8,919 nucleotides of DNA from CAYWVK01 sp964461865 (GCA_964461865.1 CAYWVK010000023.1:1-8919), one strand, 5' to 3'. Counted from the first letter of the stretch, positions 1-8,553 are shown. The notes: a model not told the origin generated them from the letters alone. Numbers and translations are program-made.

Positions 1-1084
1 AAAAGCGCCATGGATACTGAAAATATTCCATTGGAGAAAATGCTTCCCAAATAAACCTTGAATATGGAAGTGTTAAAAAGATTGATAAAAAAAGACCGAT
101 AATTGAAACTAAAAGAATAATTAAAGACTTTTTTTCTATTTTCTTTTTTAGAAATAAAACTAAAATTAAGCCAAGTATTGATAATAATATAAGAACGATA
201 TTTAGCCTTCCAAGCATAAAAGAAAGGCCATCATTACAAGTTGGGGTCGATCCGCCAAAGCCCCACTGACTATACCAAAGCTGGCTTAAGCAAACGAAAT
301 GATCTCTAAAGTCTGCTCCTCCACCAATAGTTGATGAAACACTGGTAGTAGCCATCTCCAAAAGCGCCGGCAGCCAATAAAAAGAAGAGATTAAAAGTCC
401 TAGTGAAAATGCAAAAATTAAATGAAGAGTATTATCATTTTGTTTCCTTTTAAAATTTATAAATGCAAAAACAATAATTAAGGCAATTAAAAACGGACTA
501 ACCATCATTGCCGTTAAATTATGTGAAAGAATAATAAAGGAAAACCCAATTGCCAAGACTAATATATAAATATATTTATTTTCCAAAAATAGTTTATATA
601 ATCCATAAAAAACAAGCGGTATAAATGCATAGGCCCAAAACTCGCCAACTGCTCCCCTAACGTAAATGTTTACAGCGTGATAAGGAAAGTATACATACAA
701 AAGAGCTGATACTATTGCTCCATTTTTTCCAAAAAAACTTTTAGCCAACAAATACATTGTTACTCCTGATAACAATATTCCAAAGATAAACATTATTTTT
801 GTAGCAATTAAAGCATCTAGTCCCAAGATTACAAATTTTGCTCCGAAATAATAAGCAAGAGGGGCATAAAAATTAAAAATAGGATAACCTAAACCATAAC
901 CAAGATCACTAACCCATCTGACAGGAAACATACCCATCCCAAGTGACTTTGCCATTTCATAGACCCTTTGTACTTGTGTATCATCGTGAATTGGGAAAAA
1001 ACCGATGTTTAAAAGAGGTAAAATAGCAAAAACAGATAATAAAATAACTAAAATATATGGAATTAATTTTTTAAATAAAGCCAT
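1..1084 (-). CDS. PTPS-related polytopic membrane protein, probable GT-C glycosyltransferase (3' end outside window)
   Basis: An open frame runs off the left edge without a stop and gives the first 361 residues of a multi-spanning membrane protein. After TM1 (about 8-28) comes an outside loop with H33-D34-D35, the acidic pair expected in the first loop of GT-C enzymes. Then follow a FPVRW/GYGLGYP segment (53-68), FPYH (133-136), YVRGAVGE (141-148), LSHNLTA (186-192) and FYWLPALLE (235-243). These match the family named 6-pyruvoyl-tetrahydropterin-synthase-related; the name is historical and no pterin chemistry is implied. The next gene upstream shares every one of these motifs, so the two are tandem paralogues. 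I chose the ATG at 1084 because a TATAAT box ends 6 bases before it. An in-frame ATG at 1090 would add Met-Ala. The sugar donor and acceptor are unknown. The missing C-terminus may carry the soluble domain seen in the paralogue. Confidence 0.85.
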   Translation of the reverse strand, partial: MALFKKLIPYILVILLSVFAILPLLNIGFFPIHDDTQVQRVYEMAKSLGMGMFPVRWVSDLGYGLGYPIFNFYAPLAYYFGAKFVILGLDALIATKIMFIFGILLSGVTMYLLAKSFFGKNGAIVSALLYVYFPYHAVNIYVRGAVGEFWAYAFIPLVFYGLYKLFLENKYIYILVLAIGFSFIILSHNLTAMMVSPFLIALIIVFAFINFKRKQNDNTLHLIFAFSLGLLISSFYWLPALLEMATTSVSSTIGGGADFRDHFVCLSQLWYSQWGFGGSTPTCNDGLSFMLGRLNIVLILLSILGLILVLFLKKKIEKKSLIILLVSIIGLFLSIFLTLPYSRFIWEAFSPMEYFQYPWRF

Positions 1085-1090
1085 AGCCAT

Positions 1091-1119
1091 ATTATACAAA
1101 TAACGAATTCAAATTAAAA
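1091..1119 (-). promoter_or_regulatory. Probable leaderless promoter of the truncated PTPS-related gene
   Basis: On the minus strand TATAAT occupies 1096-1091, preceded by TTG, and six bases separate it from the ATG at 1084. That is the usual distance to the transcription start, so the mRNA would begin at or next to the start codon. The -35 candidate (TTTTAA, 1119-1114, 17-bp spacer) is poor. The same GTATAAT box at nearly the same distance precedes two other genes in the window, which raises confidence above what this site earns alone. Confidence 0.55.
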
Positions 1120-1144
1120 GAAACTAAGCTTTTAAATTTCTTAT

Positions 1145-2665
1145 CTATTTTTTTCTTTTCTTTGATATTAAAAAATAAAATAAAAAGAAGATAAAAAAGA
1201 CTGAAATAATATCTGAAAAAAGCCTGATTGTTGTTTCTTTGAAAAGGACAACTACACTATGTCTTCCTTTTTCTACATTAAATTGAATGAGCCCTTTTTC
1301 GTTATCATAATTAATTAAACTTTCCTTGTTGTCAATTTTTACAACCCAACCCGGATAATAAATTGTATTAATTGAAACTAAGGTTTTTTCCTTTGCTTCT
1401 ATATTAAAACTAATTGTATTTCCATTACTGATAAGATTTAATATTTCCCCTTTACCTTCTAAAACCTCTGCCTTTTGGCTTGAATTAGAAAAAGGAATAC
1501 TTTTTACCCATTTTGGCATATATTCATTCCTTACAGTAGTTGTATCCTGATTGGTTGAATAAAAAGTATCAGGGTAATTAGTAAACTCTTTTGGATAAGC
1601 AAAATCCTTTGCTGAAAAAATTAATAAAATTAAATAAATAATTATTAAAATTACTTTATTTTTCCCCTTTAATAAATTTAATTGAAGTGCGACAAAAAAT
1701 GAGGTTGCTAAAATCAAAATTGAAATAAGCCTAAACGGAAACTGAATAAGATTTGAAAATAATGGCCAAATAAAATTTGACATTGGAAACATTAAAAAAA
1801 GACAAATTAAAGAAGCAATAAAAAATAACCAATAATTTTTATCATTTATTTTTTTAAAAATAAAAAAAGTTAATATAAACGGTATTAAAAATACTAAACC
1901 GATAAGATTTAAATCATTAAAGTTTAAAAAATAATTAGAATAATTAGAAACTAAAACCTTATCAAAGACAACAAATTTTCTCTCGTAAAGTGCCGGTAAC
2001 CAAAAAAAACAAGACATTCCAAGGCCAAAAATTAAAGTAAATAATATTTTTTTTATATCTTTTTTTGATAAATAATAATAAATAAGAATTATTGGCAAGA
2101 AAAGTAGGGCTAATGTGTTGTGCGATAAGATAAGAAGAGCTATACCAATTGATATAAAAAATAAGCTTTTTCTTTCTATTTGCCATAAAATAAACGGGAC
2201 AATAGAAAGCGCTAAAACCTCACCGATTGATCCTCTTTTATAAACATCCCATAAATGATATGGAAAATATAAATAAATCAATGAACCGATAAGAGATGAT
2301 AAATTATCAAATTTTTTTCTAAGCCAAAGAAACGAAAAGATAGCAGAAGACAATAGGCTTATTGCAAAAATTATTTTTATGCTATTAACAAAACTAAAAC
2401 CTAATACATGAATAGGTGTACCGATATACATAAATAACGGATATAAAAAATTGGCAACAGGATAACCAAAGCCATTATTAAGTCTTGGTAAAAACCTTAC
2501 GGGAAACTGACCGTTTCTTAAGGCTTCAAAAAATGCGGAAAATCTAATAATCATCCAATTTCCGTCATCTGTTGTAAAAAAGCCTGTCTTACATAAAGCG
2601 ATAATTGATGGAATAGATAAAATTAAAACAATAATTAAATATTTTAACAACTTCTTATTTTTCAT
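1145..2665 (-). CDS. PTPS-related membrane protein with C-terminal YfhO-like beta domain, probable GT-C glycosyltransferase
   Basis: This is a 506-residue integral membrane protein. TM1 (about 7-24) is followed by a loop with TDDGNW (32-37), the likely GT-C acidic pair, then FPVR (55-58) and GFGYP (65-69). FPYH, YKRGSIGE (142-149), LSHN (180-183) and FWLPALYE (221-228) follow, all shared with the downstream paralogue. After about ten more hydrophobic segments an extracytoplasmic part (about 360-480) ends in YYPGWVVKID (436-445) and a KGRHSVVVLF strand (466-475), then a last TM (486-500) and a basic tail. That C-terminal signature recurs in the YfhO-type neighbour. The ATG at 2665 lies inside the end of the upstream gene (11-base overlap) with only a weak AAAGAA before it, so translation is probably coupled. 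The stop is TAG. A role in transferring a lipid-linked sugar outside the membrane is inference from fold and neighbours; the substrate is unknown. Confidence 0.85.
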   Translation of the reverse strand: MKNKKLLKYLIIVLILSIPSIIALCKTGFFTTDDGNWMIIRFSAFFEALRNGQFPVRFLPRLNNGFGYPVANFLYPLFMYIGTPIHVLGFSFVNSIKIIFAISLLSSAIFSFLWLRKKFDNLSSLIGSLIYLYFPYHLWDVYKRGSIGEVLALSIVPFILWQIERKSLFFISIGIALLILSHNTLALLFLPIILIYYYLSKKDIKKILFTLIFGLGMSCFFWLPALYERKFVVFDKVLVSNYSNYFLNFNDLNLIGLVFLIPFILTFFIFKKINDKNYWLFFIASLICLFLMFPMSNFIWPLFSNLIQFPFRLISILILATSFFVALQLNLLKGKNKVILIIIYLILLIFSAKDFAYPKEFTNYPDTFYSTNQDTTTVRNEYMPKWVKSIPFSNSSQKAEVLEGKGEILNLISNGNTISFNIEAKEKTLVSINTIYYPGWVVKIDNKESLINYDNEKGLIQFNVEKGRHSVVVLFKETTIRLFSDIISVFFIFFLFYFLISKKRKK

Positions 2666-5027
2666 AAATTCTTTTAAAAAACATTAGATAAACTAATAAA
2701 ATTATAAATCCAAATAGAGATATTTTAAGTCCTAAGGTAAATGAATTAGGATAATAACTCATAACTAACTCATGCTCCCCCTTGGTAACGGGAACTGCTC
2801 TGAAGCTATAATTTGCTTTATATACCTTAACCTCCTTCTCATCAACAAAAGCCCTCCACCCGGGAAAAAAATTATCAGAAATAAAAAACAGAGAATTTGC
2901 ATCTGTTGTTATCTTAAAACTAATTTTATTTGGTTGATAATCGACAAGTAAGATATCGCTTTTAGTAATTTTTCCAAGTTTTAAATCAGGTTTTTCATAC
3001 AAAATTAAAGTTTTTCTTAAATCAATTGATTCATCATAAATTTTAAGAATTGCCTCATCTTTATTTTTTACAATCTCATAGTCATCTGTTAAATAAAACC
3101 TTTCAAGCGCTAATTTATTCTCATAAATTTGCCAGGGATTTTTTTGCCAAACTAACTCATATGAACTTGGGGGGAAAGTTACGTAATCCGGATTAAACTC
3201 TCCTGATAGTAAATCGTCTTTATGCAAAACGTATTTTATACCAAGTAAATTAAGTATTTTCTGTCTGTTCTTATTCGTTTTTAAATCTGCATTGCCAAAT
3301 CCCCCTGCGATATTTGCATCCGGCCTTGGTAAAACTTTTGGCAATTCTCCATATTTTGAAGAAGCTAATAGTTCTCCGTAAGAGGATATATGCAATGGAT
3401 CGTTTCCCTCTGGTGAATAAGTACCATCTACGCTTTGATAATTGGACGGAATGTAACCTGATCCATATCCCCAAAAACGATTAATCCCTGCATTCTCTTT
3501 TAAATACTCCATTACTGCTGTTTTCGAATAAGTAAAACTGCTTGGTGAAAAAGGCGTAATTTTATTAAAAAAGTACAATAAATCAAAAATAAGAACAAAA
3601 AATATTAAAACTAAAGCAATCTTTTTATACTTATTCTTAAGATAAAAAATAATAACAGTTACGAAAATAAAAAATGTTGGAAGCACCATGTTTCTTATTG
3701 AAACCTTAAAATTTACGTCTGTTAAAGTACCTAATTTAAAAAGTAAAAAAACTATTAAGAAAATAAGAATTAATAAAGCCATGTAAATTATTGGGTATTT
3801 TGTTTTATTTTTATTCTCTAGCCAATAGTTAATTCCCATTGCCCCCAAAATTATTAAGGAAAAAATAAAAATACTAAACTCTCTAGTTGGAATAGTTGTT
3901 GAAATAACCGGAATTGGAAGCATGTAAAAATACTTAACCAGGGGAATGTTAGTTGCGATAATTAAAGAAACAAAAGAAAGAAGAGCAAAAAATCTTTTAT
4001 CTAATGACTTAACCTTAAAGATTGTATATATTGCAAAAAATAAAATTAAAGCTCCCGGATACATTACTCTTTCAATGTATGTTCCATCAAGATAATAATT
4101 TCTAGTTGCGGGATTTCCAAAGAAATCAGGAAAAACTACAGTTATCCAATAATAAATAGGTGCTAGATTTTTTGAAAACTCAGCTAAGGTATAAGAACCT
4201 CTTGTTGAATTACTAAAAATTTCAAGAGTTGGGAAAAGCAGAAACAAAGATAAAACAAATGGAAAAATTAATGCGGTTATAAATAAAATACTCTTTTTTA
4301 ATTTTCCCTTTACTTTCCCAAAGAATAATAAATATAAAAAGTATAAAACACAAACTGCATAAACATAAAAAAGCCCTTGAATATAACCTGCTAAAAAACT
4401 TATTGTTAAAACAATTACTAAATATAAAAAGTTTTTTAATGTTTGTTTTTCTAAGATTTTTTTAATTAAAAGAAGAGCTAAAGGTAACCAAAGAATAGTT
4501 GATGCAATGTTTCCATACTGCATCCAAACCACCATGTAAGAAGAAAAAGCAAAAGCAATCCCTCCTAAAATCGAAGCCTCCTTTTTAAGATTTAAACCCC
4601 TATTTAGAAATAGGAACATAAAAATTGCAGAAAGTAAGGGCTGAAGCATAATAAAAATAGTCCAGGAAATATTAAACGGTAAAACAAAATAAATTAAATT
4701 AAAAGGATAAAAAGAGGCTGTTTGAAAATTTGCCATTTGTGGATTTCCTGAAAAATTATGCGGGTTCCAAAACGGTATTTGTCCATTTTTAAATTGCTCG
4801 ATTGAAAAATATTTCCAAGGATAAATTTCCGTAATAACATCCGGGCCTTGAGCTTTATTTGGATAACTCCCCGGTAAATAACCTAAATAAGATTCCGAAG
4901 AATATGGGTTTGTATTAATTAATAAATCGCCGGGGAATGGAATTTGTCCTTTAAAAATGGGATTAAAAAAAATAACTACAATAAAAAAAATTAATAAATA
5001 AGGCCAAAGTTTTTTAAAAATTTTCAT
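2655..5027 (-). CDS. YfhO-family membrane protein (probable GT-C glycosyltransferase)
   Basis: This is a 790-residue protein of the usual size for the YfhO family. TM1 (about 8-24) leads into a long outside loop with D34 and D63, then the hallmark GQIPFWNPHNFSGNP (82-96) and FYPFN (106-110). About a dozen hydrophobic segments follow. A large soluble part contains RFWGYGSG, LLGIKYVL and IYENKLALERFYL, all recognisable YfhO-type signatures. It closes with FFPGWRAFVDEKEV (720-733), SFRAVPV (741-747) and a final TM (about 767-784). In Bacillus subtilis YfhO is the GT-C partner of the GT2 enzyme CsbB in lipoteichoic acid glycosylation; a like role here, with the GT2 encoded at 7798-8553, is inference. 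The start overlaps the upstream stop by one base (TAATG) and has no Shine-Dalgarno, so termination-reinitiation is likely. I see no frameshift or missing hallmark. Confidence 0.9.
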   Translation of the reverse strand: MKIFKKLWPYLLIFFIVVIFFNPIFKGQIPFPGDLLINTNPYSSESYLGYLPGSYPNKAQGPDVITEIYPWKYFSIEQFKNGQIPFWNPHNFSGNPQMANFQTASFYPFNLIYFVLPFNISWTIFIMLQPLLSAIFMFLFLNRGLNLKKEASILGGIAFAFSSYMVVWMQYGNIASTILWLPLALLLIKKILEKQTLKNFLYLVIVLTISFLAGYIQGLFYVYAVCVLYFLYLLFFGKVKGKLKKSILFITALIFPFVLSLFLLFPTLEIFSNSTRGSYTLAEFSKNLAPIYYWITVVFPDFFGNPATRNYYLDGTYIERVMYPGALILFFAIYTIFKVKSLDKRFFALLSFVSLIIATNIPLVKYFYMLPIPVISTTIPTREFSIFIFSLIILGAMGINYWLENKNKTKYPIIYMALLILIFLIVFLLFKLGTLTDVNFKVSIRNMVLPTFFIFVTVIIFYLKNKYKKIALVLIFFVLIFDLLYFFNKITPFSPSSFTYSKTAVMEYLKENAGINRFWGYGSGYIPSNYQSVDGTYSPEGNDPLHISSYGELLASSKYGELPKVLPRPDANIAGGFGNADLKTNKNRQKILNLLGIKYVLHKDDLLSGEFNPDYVTFPPSSYELVWQKNPWQIYENKLALERFYLTDDYEIVKNKDEAILKIYDESIDLRKTLILYEKPDLKLGKITKSDILLVDYQPNKISFKITTDANSLFFISDNFFPGWRAFVDEKEVKVYKANYSFRAVPVTKGEHELVMSYYPNSFTLGLKISLFGFIILLVYLMFFKRIYEK

Positions 5028-6568
5028 TAATTTTCAAGCGGTTTAATCTTATAGACTCTGTAATAATATTCACTGTTTCCTGCTCTTACCTGGAAAACTA
5101 ATTCAAGCGGATAATTAGGAGAAAGCTCAACGTTATTTGGCTGATAGAAAACGAAAAACGATGGCATTATTTTTGAATATTCAATTACCTCATCAGAAAG
5201 TTCATGTTCAACCGGCCAATATCCTTTTATTGTAATGTTTTTATTATCAATTAAATACAATTCTAAGGATTCCGGCATTAACCCAAATGTCCCCTCCGTT
5301 GCTATAAAAATCTTTTTATCTACTGCTTCTTTTTTGAAAAACTCGATGCTTTCATTAACACCCCAACCGGCTGACCAACTATTTATGTATTGCCTACTAT
5401 CACTTCTAATTATTGGTGCATTAACCGGATCCTTAGCAATTGAAAAAGAAACAAAACCTGGATAAGAAACAAAAATTACCGTAATAATAATATAAATTAA
5501 AAATGTTAAAGTTTGTTTTTTTGTTTTATTTATTTTTTTATCTAATAAATTAATTATTTCGTATAACGACCATGCAGCAAGCGGAAGCAAGAACATGCTC
5601 ATGAAGAAAACAAATCTTGGAAAAATTACTTTTCCAAAAAGAGCAAGTGCTAAAAACGGCAGTAAAAAATAAATTATTAAAAGGAGTTTTTCTTTTACAA
5701 ACTTGTGTATAAAAATAATTGAAATTAAAATTAATAATACGAAAGGCGCTGTTAGATACCCAAGCAACCAATCAAAAAGACCGTAAAGATTACCGACAAA
5801 AAAAGTAAAAGGATGACTTATCCACTCTGAAAAAGGATAAACAAAAGTTGCGTTTTTTGTTTCAATCATTTGAAAAAGCGGAGAAAGTCTTAAAACATTA
5901 TAGATAACCTGAGCGATAACAACGGATAAAACGACAAAAAAAATCCACTTTAACAATCTTTTTAAGAAATCTTTTTTTGAGAAATTAAAAAGTAAAACCG
6001 TAAAGGGTAAAAGATAAAGACTGAAAAAATTACTGCTCTTTGTTAACGCACCAAGCCCTGCTGTAATTCCTAATGTATAGACTATACTTAAATTTACCCT
6101 TCTTACCAAAAGAATTGAAAAATACAAAGACCAAACGGAAAAAGTTGCCACCATACTATCCATTAAAGCCATCCTGTCGTTAATTTGGGCAAAAGGAAGA
6201 AATACATAAATAATTGAAGTAAGAAAAGCAATCTTTTTATTTTTAAATAGTTCAAATGATAAAAACCAAAGCCCAATTAATGTTAAAAATCCACTAAAAA
6301 CAGAAACTAACCTTGCGGCAATCAATGGATCTTCAATAAATTTCATAAAGACCATTGCTACCCAAACAAAAAGAGGCTGCTTTCCATCAGTTAAGGAAAT
6401 AAAACGCCAACTTGCATCATTTAGGGCAATTTGTGCCCATCTGGTATAAATTGCTTCATCTGTAAAAATTGGCATTGAGGAAAAATATATTAAACGAAGT
6501 AAAAAATATGAAACTATTATTAAGATCGAAACTATAATCCCCAAGAGATTTTTTCTAATAAAATTCAT
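5027..6568 (-). CDS. PMT_2/ArnT-like GT-C glycosyltransferase (dolichyl-phosphate-mannose-protein mannosyltransferase family)
   Basis: This is a 513-residue GT-C protein. After TM1 (about 9-28) the first outside loop carries TDEAIY (36-41). D37 and E38 sit where PMT and ArnT enzymes keep their catalytic acid. GKQPLF (62-67) corresponds to the family's KPPL-type motif, then come RLVSVFSG (86-93) and RMALMDS (132-138). Around ten further TM segments reach about residue 375. A C-terminal soluble domain of about 130 residues begins near a QYINSWSAGWGV stretch, as in many PMT_2 proteins. Such enzymes move a sugar from a polyprenyl-phosphate donor to protein or glycan on the outer face; donor and acceptor here are not readable. 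It is the first gene of an overlapping trio running to 1145, and its ATG lies 8 bases after a TATAAT box. It is not ArnT itself, because no lipid A context is visible. Confidence 0.87.
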   Translation of the reverse strand: MNFIRKNLLGIIVSILIIVSYFLLRLIYFSSMPIFTDEAIYTRWAQIALNDASWRFISLTDGKQPLFVWVAMVFMKFIEDPLIAARLVSVFSGFLTLIGLWFLSFELFKNKKIAFLTSIIYVFLPFAQINDRMALMDSMVATFSVWSLYFSILLVRRVNLSIVYTLGITAGLGALTKSSNFFSLYLLPFTVLLFNFSKKDFLKRLLKWIFFVVLSVVIAQVIYNVLRLSPLFQMIETKNATFVYPFSEWISHPFTFFVGNLYGLFDWLLGYLTAPFVLLILISIIFIHKFVKEKLLLIIYFLLPFLALALFGKVIFPRFVFFMSMFLLPLAAWSLYEIINLLDKKINKTKKQTLTFLIYIIITVIFVSYPGFVSFSIAKDPVNAPIIRSDSRQYINSWSAGWGVNESIEFFKKEAVDKKIFIATEGTFGLMPESLELYLIDNKNITIKGYWPVEHELSDEVIEYSKIMPSFFVFYQPNNVELSPNYPLELVFQVRAGNSEYYYRVYKIKPLEN

Positions 6569-6576
6569 ATGGCTAA

Positions 6577-6606
6577 ATTATACATAAAAAAAAGAATTAT
6601 TAGCAA
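6577..6606 (-). promoter_or_regulatory. Leaderless promoter of the PMT-YfhO-PTPS operon
   Basis: In the 47-base gap between the stop at 6616 and the ATG at 6568, the minus strand reads TTGCTA (6606-6601), an 18-bp spacer, then TATAAT (6582-6577) preceded by G. Counting six to seven bases on gives a start at A6570 or close to it, so the leader would be zero to two bases. An eight-T tract (6593-6586) fills the spacer. No hairpin precedes it, so it does not look like a terminator of the upstream gene. Confidence 0.65.
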
Positions 6607-6615
6607 ATAAAATAC

Positions 6616-7788
6616 TTATTTACCCACCTTTTTAATTGAAAAGAGAAAAGAAATAAGAAGAAAAACCAAAGGCGAACCAATGATTACATATTGCTTTATT
6701 GGAATAACTATGCCGTTCCAATCTCCCTGATATAAGAATGGAGCATATCTTAAAAGAAGTCCTAAGGTTAATCCAAAAATAAAAAATAAAAGATGTCTTT
6801 TTAACTTAATTAATGCAAGAAAAGGCATCACCCATAAAAAATACCATGGTTGAACTTCCATTTTTGTTAATACATAAATAAAACCAATAATTGAAAATAA
6901 GACACAAAGCTTTAAAAAAGTATTACTACTAATTTTAATTTTTTTAACAAAACCTGAAAGCAGATATAAAACAATCGGAACAATTAAAACAATAGTTACG
7001 CTTTTTATAAGATAAGAAAAAATAATAAATACAATACTTAGCATCCACTTTTTTCTTAAGGCATAAAAAACAGCACAAAGGGCAAAAAAGATCATTGAGA
7101 TATCATTATGCCCAGACACCAAGCACTCTATTAAAACTAAAGGATTAAGTGCAAAAAAAGCTAAATTAAAAGTTACCTCTTTATTATCACTTACCTCTAA
7201 GATTTTTTTAATTACGAAACAGGACCCAAGATAAAAAGCAATTGCTAATGCTTTAAAAAGAAGAAGGGTTGGTAAAAAGTAATTTAAACCAATAAAAGAT
7301 AGGGGAATTGTTAAAACAAGCCAACCCGGCCCATACGGATAAACTCTGTGGGTCCAGTGCATAAATGAAAGCATCGGATCATTTGGAAAATCCAATGCCT
7401 TAAAAAGATAAGGATTTTGTCCATAGTGAGTAAAGATCTTTGCATCAAAAATATAATTAAATAAATCGTAGGAGAATGCGTTATATGATAAAAACAAAAC
7501 ACCGCTTGCTAGAAATATTATTTTGAATACCTGTTTTAAATTAATCTTATTTTTTTTTATTAAATATAATGTGTAAAAATATAAACCAAATAAGAAAATT
7601 AATATTATTAAAAAAAGGTAAGTTGATAATGGCCTATTAAAATAACCGATATATTGAAAACTTTTTTGAATAGATTGCCATACAGAAACTTTTGATAAGG
7701 TTAAACTTAAATCGACTTGGGTAAAAGAATATAACAAAAGAGCAATCAAGCTTATTACATACCCTATAAATAATCCTTTAAATTTCAT
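6616..7788 (-). CDS. GT-C mannosyltransferase of MptA/MptB or GT87 type
   Basis: This is a 390-residue, almost wholly hydrophobic protein with about ten TM helices and no large soluble domain. A SYDLFNYIFDAK stretch (106-117) supplies D108 and leads into YGQNPY (122-127), then YPYGPGW (150-156), NPLVLIE (215-221), SGHNDISM (225-232) and QPWYFLW (313-319). The GHND and QPWY signatures, with the order D, YGP, GHND, QPWY, are typical of actinobacterial MptA/MptB mannosyltransferases and the GT87 polyprenol-phosphate-mannose enzymes. I infer use of a polyprenyl-phosphate sugar, probably mannose, on the outer membrane face. The ATG follows the upstream stop by 9 bases and has no Shine-Dalgarno (CCTCAATA precedes it), so it is probably co-transcribed with the GT2 gene, which may make its donor. 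The stop is TAA. The choice between MptB and GT87 is not certain. Confidence 0.82.
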   Translation of the reverse strand: MKFKGLFIGYVISLIALLLYSFTQVDLSLTLSKVSVWQSIQKSFQYIGYFNRPLSTYLFLIILIFLFGLYFYTLYLIKKNKINLKQVFKIIFLASGVLFLSYNAFSYDLFNYIFDAKIFTHYGQNPYLFKALDFPNDPMLSFMHWTHRVYPYGPGWLVLTIPLSFIGLNYFLPTLLLFKALAIAFYLGSCFVIKKILEVSDNKEVTFNLAFFALNPLVLIECLVSGHNDISMIFFALCAVFYALRKKWMLSIVFIIFSYLIKSVTIVLIVPIVLYLLSGFVKKIKISSNTFLKLCVLFSIIGFIYVLTKMEVQPWYFLWVMPFLALIKLKRHLLFFIFGLTLGLLLRYAPFLYQGDWNGIVIPIKQYVIIGSPLVFLLISFLFSIKKVGK

Positions 7789-7797
7789 TATTGAGGT

Positions 7798-8553
7798 TTA
7801 ATTATATTTTCCCTTTAAAATATTATTTCTTATCTTTAATAAATCCAAAAAACCATTTATAGAATCATTAATCGGACTAACTCTTCTTGTTTCAACATAA
7901 AGCCACTTAACCGGAATTTCTTTAATTTTATAATTTCTTTTTTGCGCAAGATATAAAAGCTCTACATCAAACCCTGCGGTTACGGATGAACCTGAAATGT
8001 GCTTAAAACCATTGTGAATTTTCTTAATTTTTTCAAAAAGATCCTCTGTTGCTTTTTTATTAAACATCTTAAAACCACACTGTGTATCACTTATTCCCCC
8101 AACCCCGACAATTATTGTCCTAAGTAAAATCATACCCTTAGCCATTATCGCTCTTGTAAAAGGAGCTCCTTTTCGCTTTGAATTTCTGCTACCAATAACT
8201 ATGTCGTATTTTTCGTTAAAAAACGGCAACAATTTATCAATTTCTTCAATTGGGGTTGCCTGATCCATATCGGTAAACAATCTGTATTCTCCTTTTGCTT
8301 CTAACATCCCTGTTGTTACAGCTCCTGCTTTTCCTGTATGAGAATTTTTAATTAATCTAAAATTTTTATGATTTTTAACAAAGGCTTCAACAAACTCTAT
8401 GCTTTCATCGTCTGATCCATCATCAACAATTACTACTTCAAAATTAAATTTTTTATGATTTAAAAAACTTTCAAGTTTATCCAATACACCTTTTTGAAGA
8501 TTTGCCATTTCGTTATAACAGGGAATTACAACCGAGAGGTAAATATTACTCAT
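7798..8553 (-). CDS. GT2 glycosyltransferase, Alg5-like polyprenyl-phosphate sugar synthase
   Basis: With the start chosen here the product has 251 residues and shows the full GT-A core. It has LSVVIPCYNE (6-15), VDDGS (43-47), the metal-binding DMD in FTDMDQATP (93-101) and GSR (121-123). It also has the Alg5-type signatures DTQCGFK (156-162), FDVELLYLA (195-203) and EIPVKW (212-217). Alg5 and relatives transfer a nucleotide sugar to dolichyl or polyprenyl phosphate on the cytoplasmic face. The exact sugar cannot be read. There is no N-terminal anchor as in yeast Alg5 and no C-terminal TM pair as in GtrB, so it is probably peripheral to the membrane. A longer frame begins at ATG 8580 and adds MFFFLYNPF. 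I reject that start because the -10 box lies within the extension and ends exactly 6 bases before ATG 8553. It is the head gene of the minus-strand cluster. Confidence 0.9.
   Translation of the reverse strand: MSNIYLSVVIPCYNEMANLQKGVLDKLESFLNHKKFNFEVVIVDDGSDDESIEFVEAFVKNHKNFRLIKNSHTGKAGAVTTGMLEAKGEYRLFTDMDQATPIEEIDKLLPFFNEKYDIVIGSRNSKRKGAPFTRAIMAKGMILLRTIIVGVGGISDTQCGFKMFNKKATEDLFEKIKKIHNGFKHISGSSVTAGFDVELLYLAQKRNYKIKEIPVKWLYVETRRVSPINDSINGFLDLLKIRNNILKGKYN

Noticed and set aside
1111..1139. AT-only hairpin (AAATTAAAAG with CTTTTAAATTT, one bulge, eight-base loop) between the two PTPS-related genes
   Set aside because: It has a single G-C pair and no U-tract after it on the minus strand, so it does not qualify as an intrinsic terminator. 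Such pairings arise easily at this base composition.
5235..5465. 76-codon open frame on the plus strand inside the PMT-like gene
   Set aside because: It is antisense to a well-supported gene with clear family motifs and has no promoter or ribosome site of its own.
6586..6593. Run of eight T on the minus strand after the MptB/GT87-like gene, as in a terminator tail
   Set aside because: No stem precedes it, and it sits inside the spacer of a better-supported promoter.
7788..7806. TATAAT on the minus strand (7806-7801) 12 bases before the start of the MptB/GT87-like gene
   Set aside because: It falls in the last codons of the GT2 gene (Tyr-Asn then stop) and lacks the preceding G of the other boxes. 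It has no -35 match at 16-18 bases. Read-through from the GT2 gene explains expression better.
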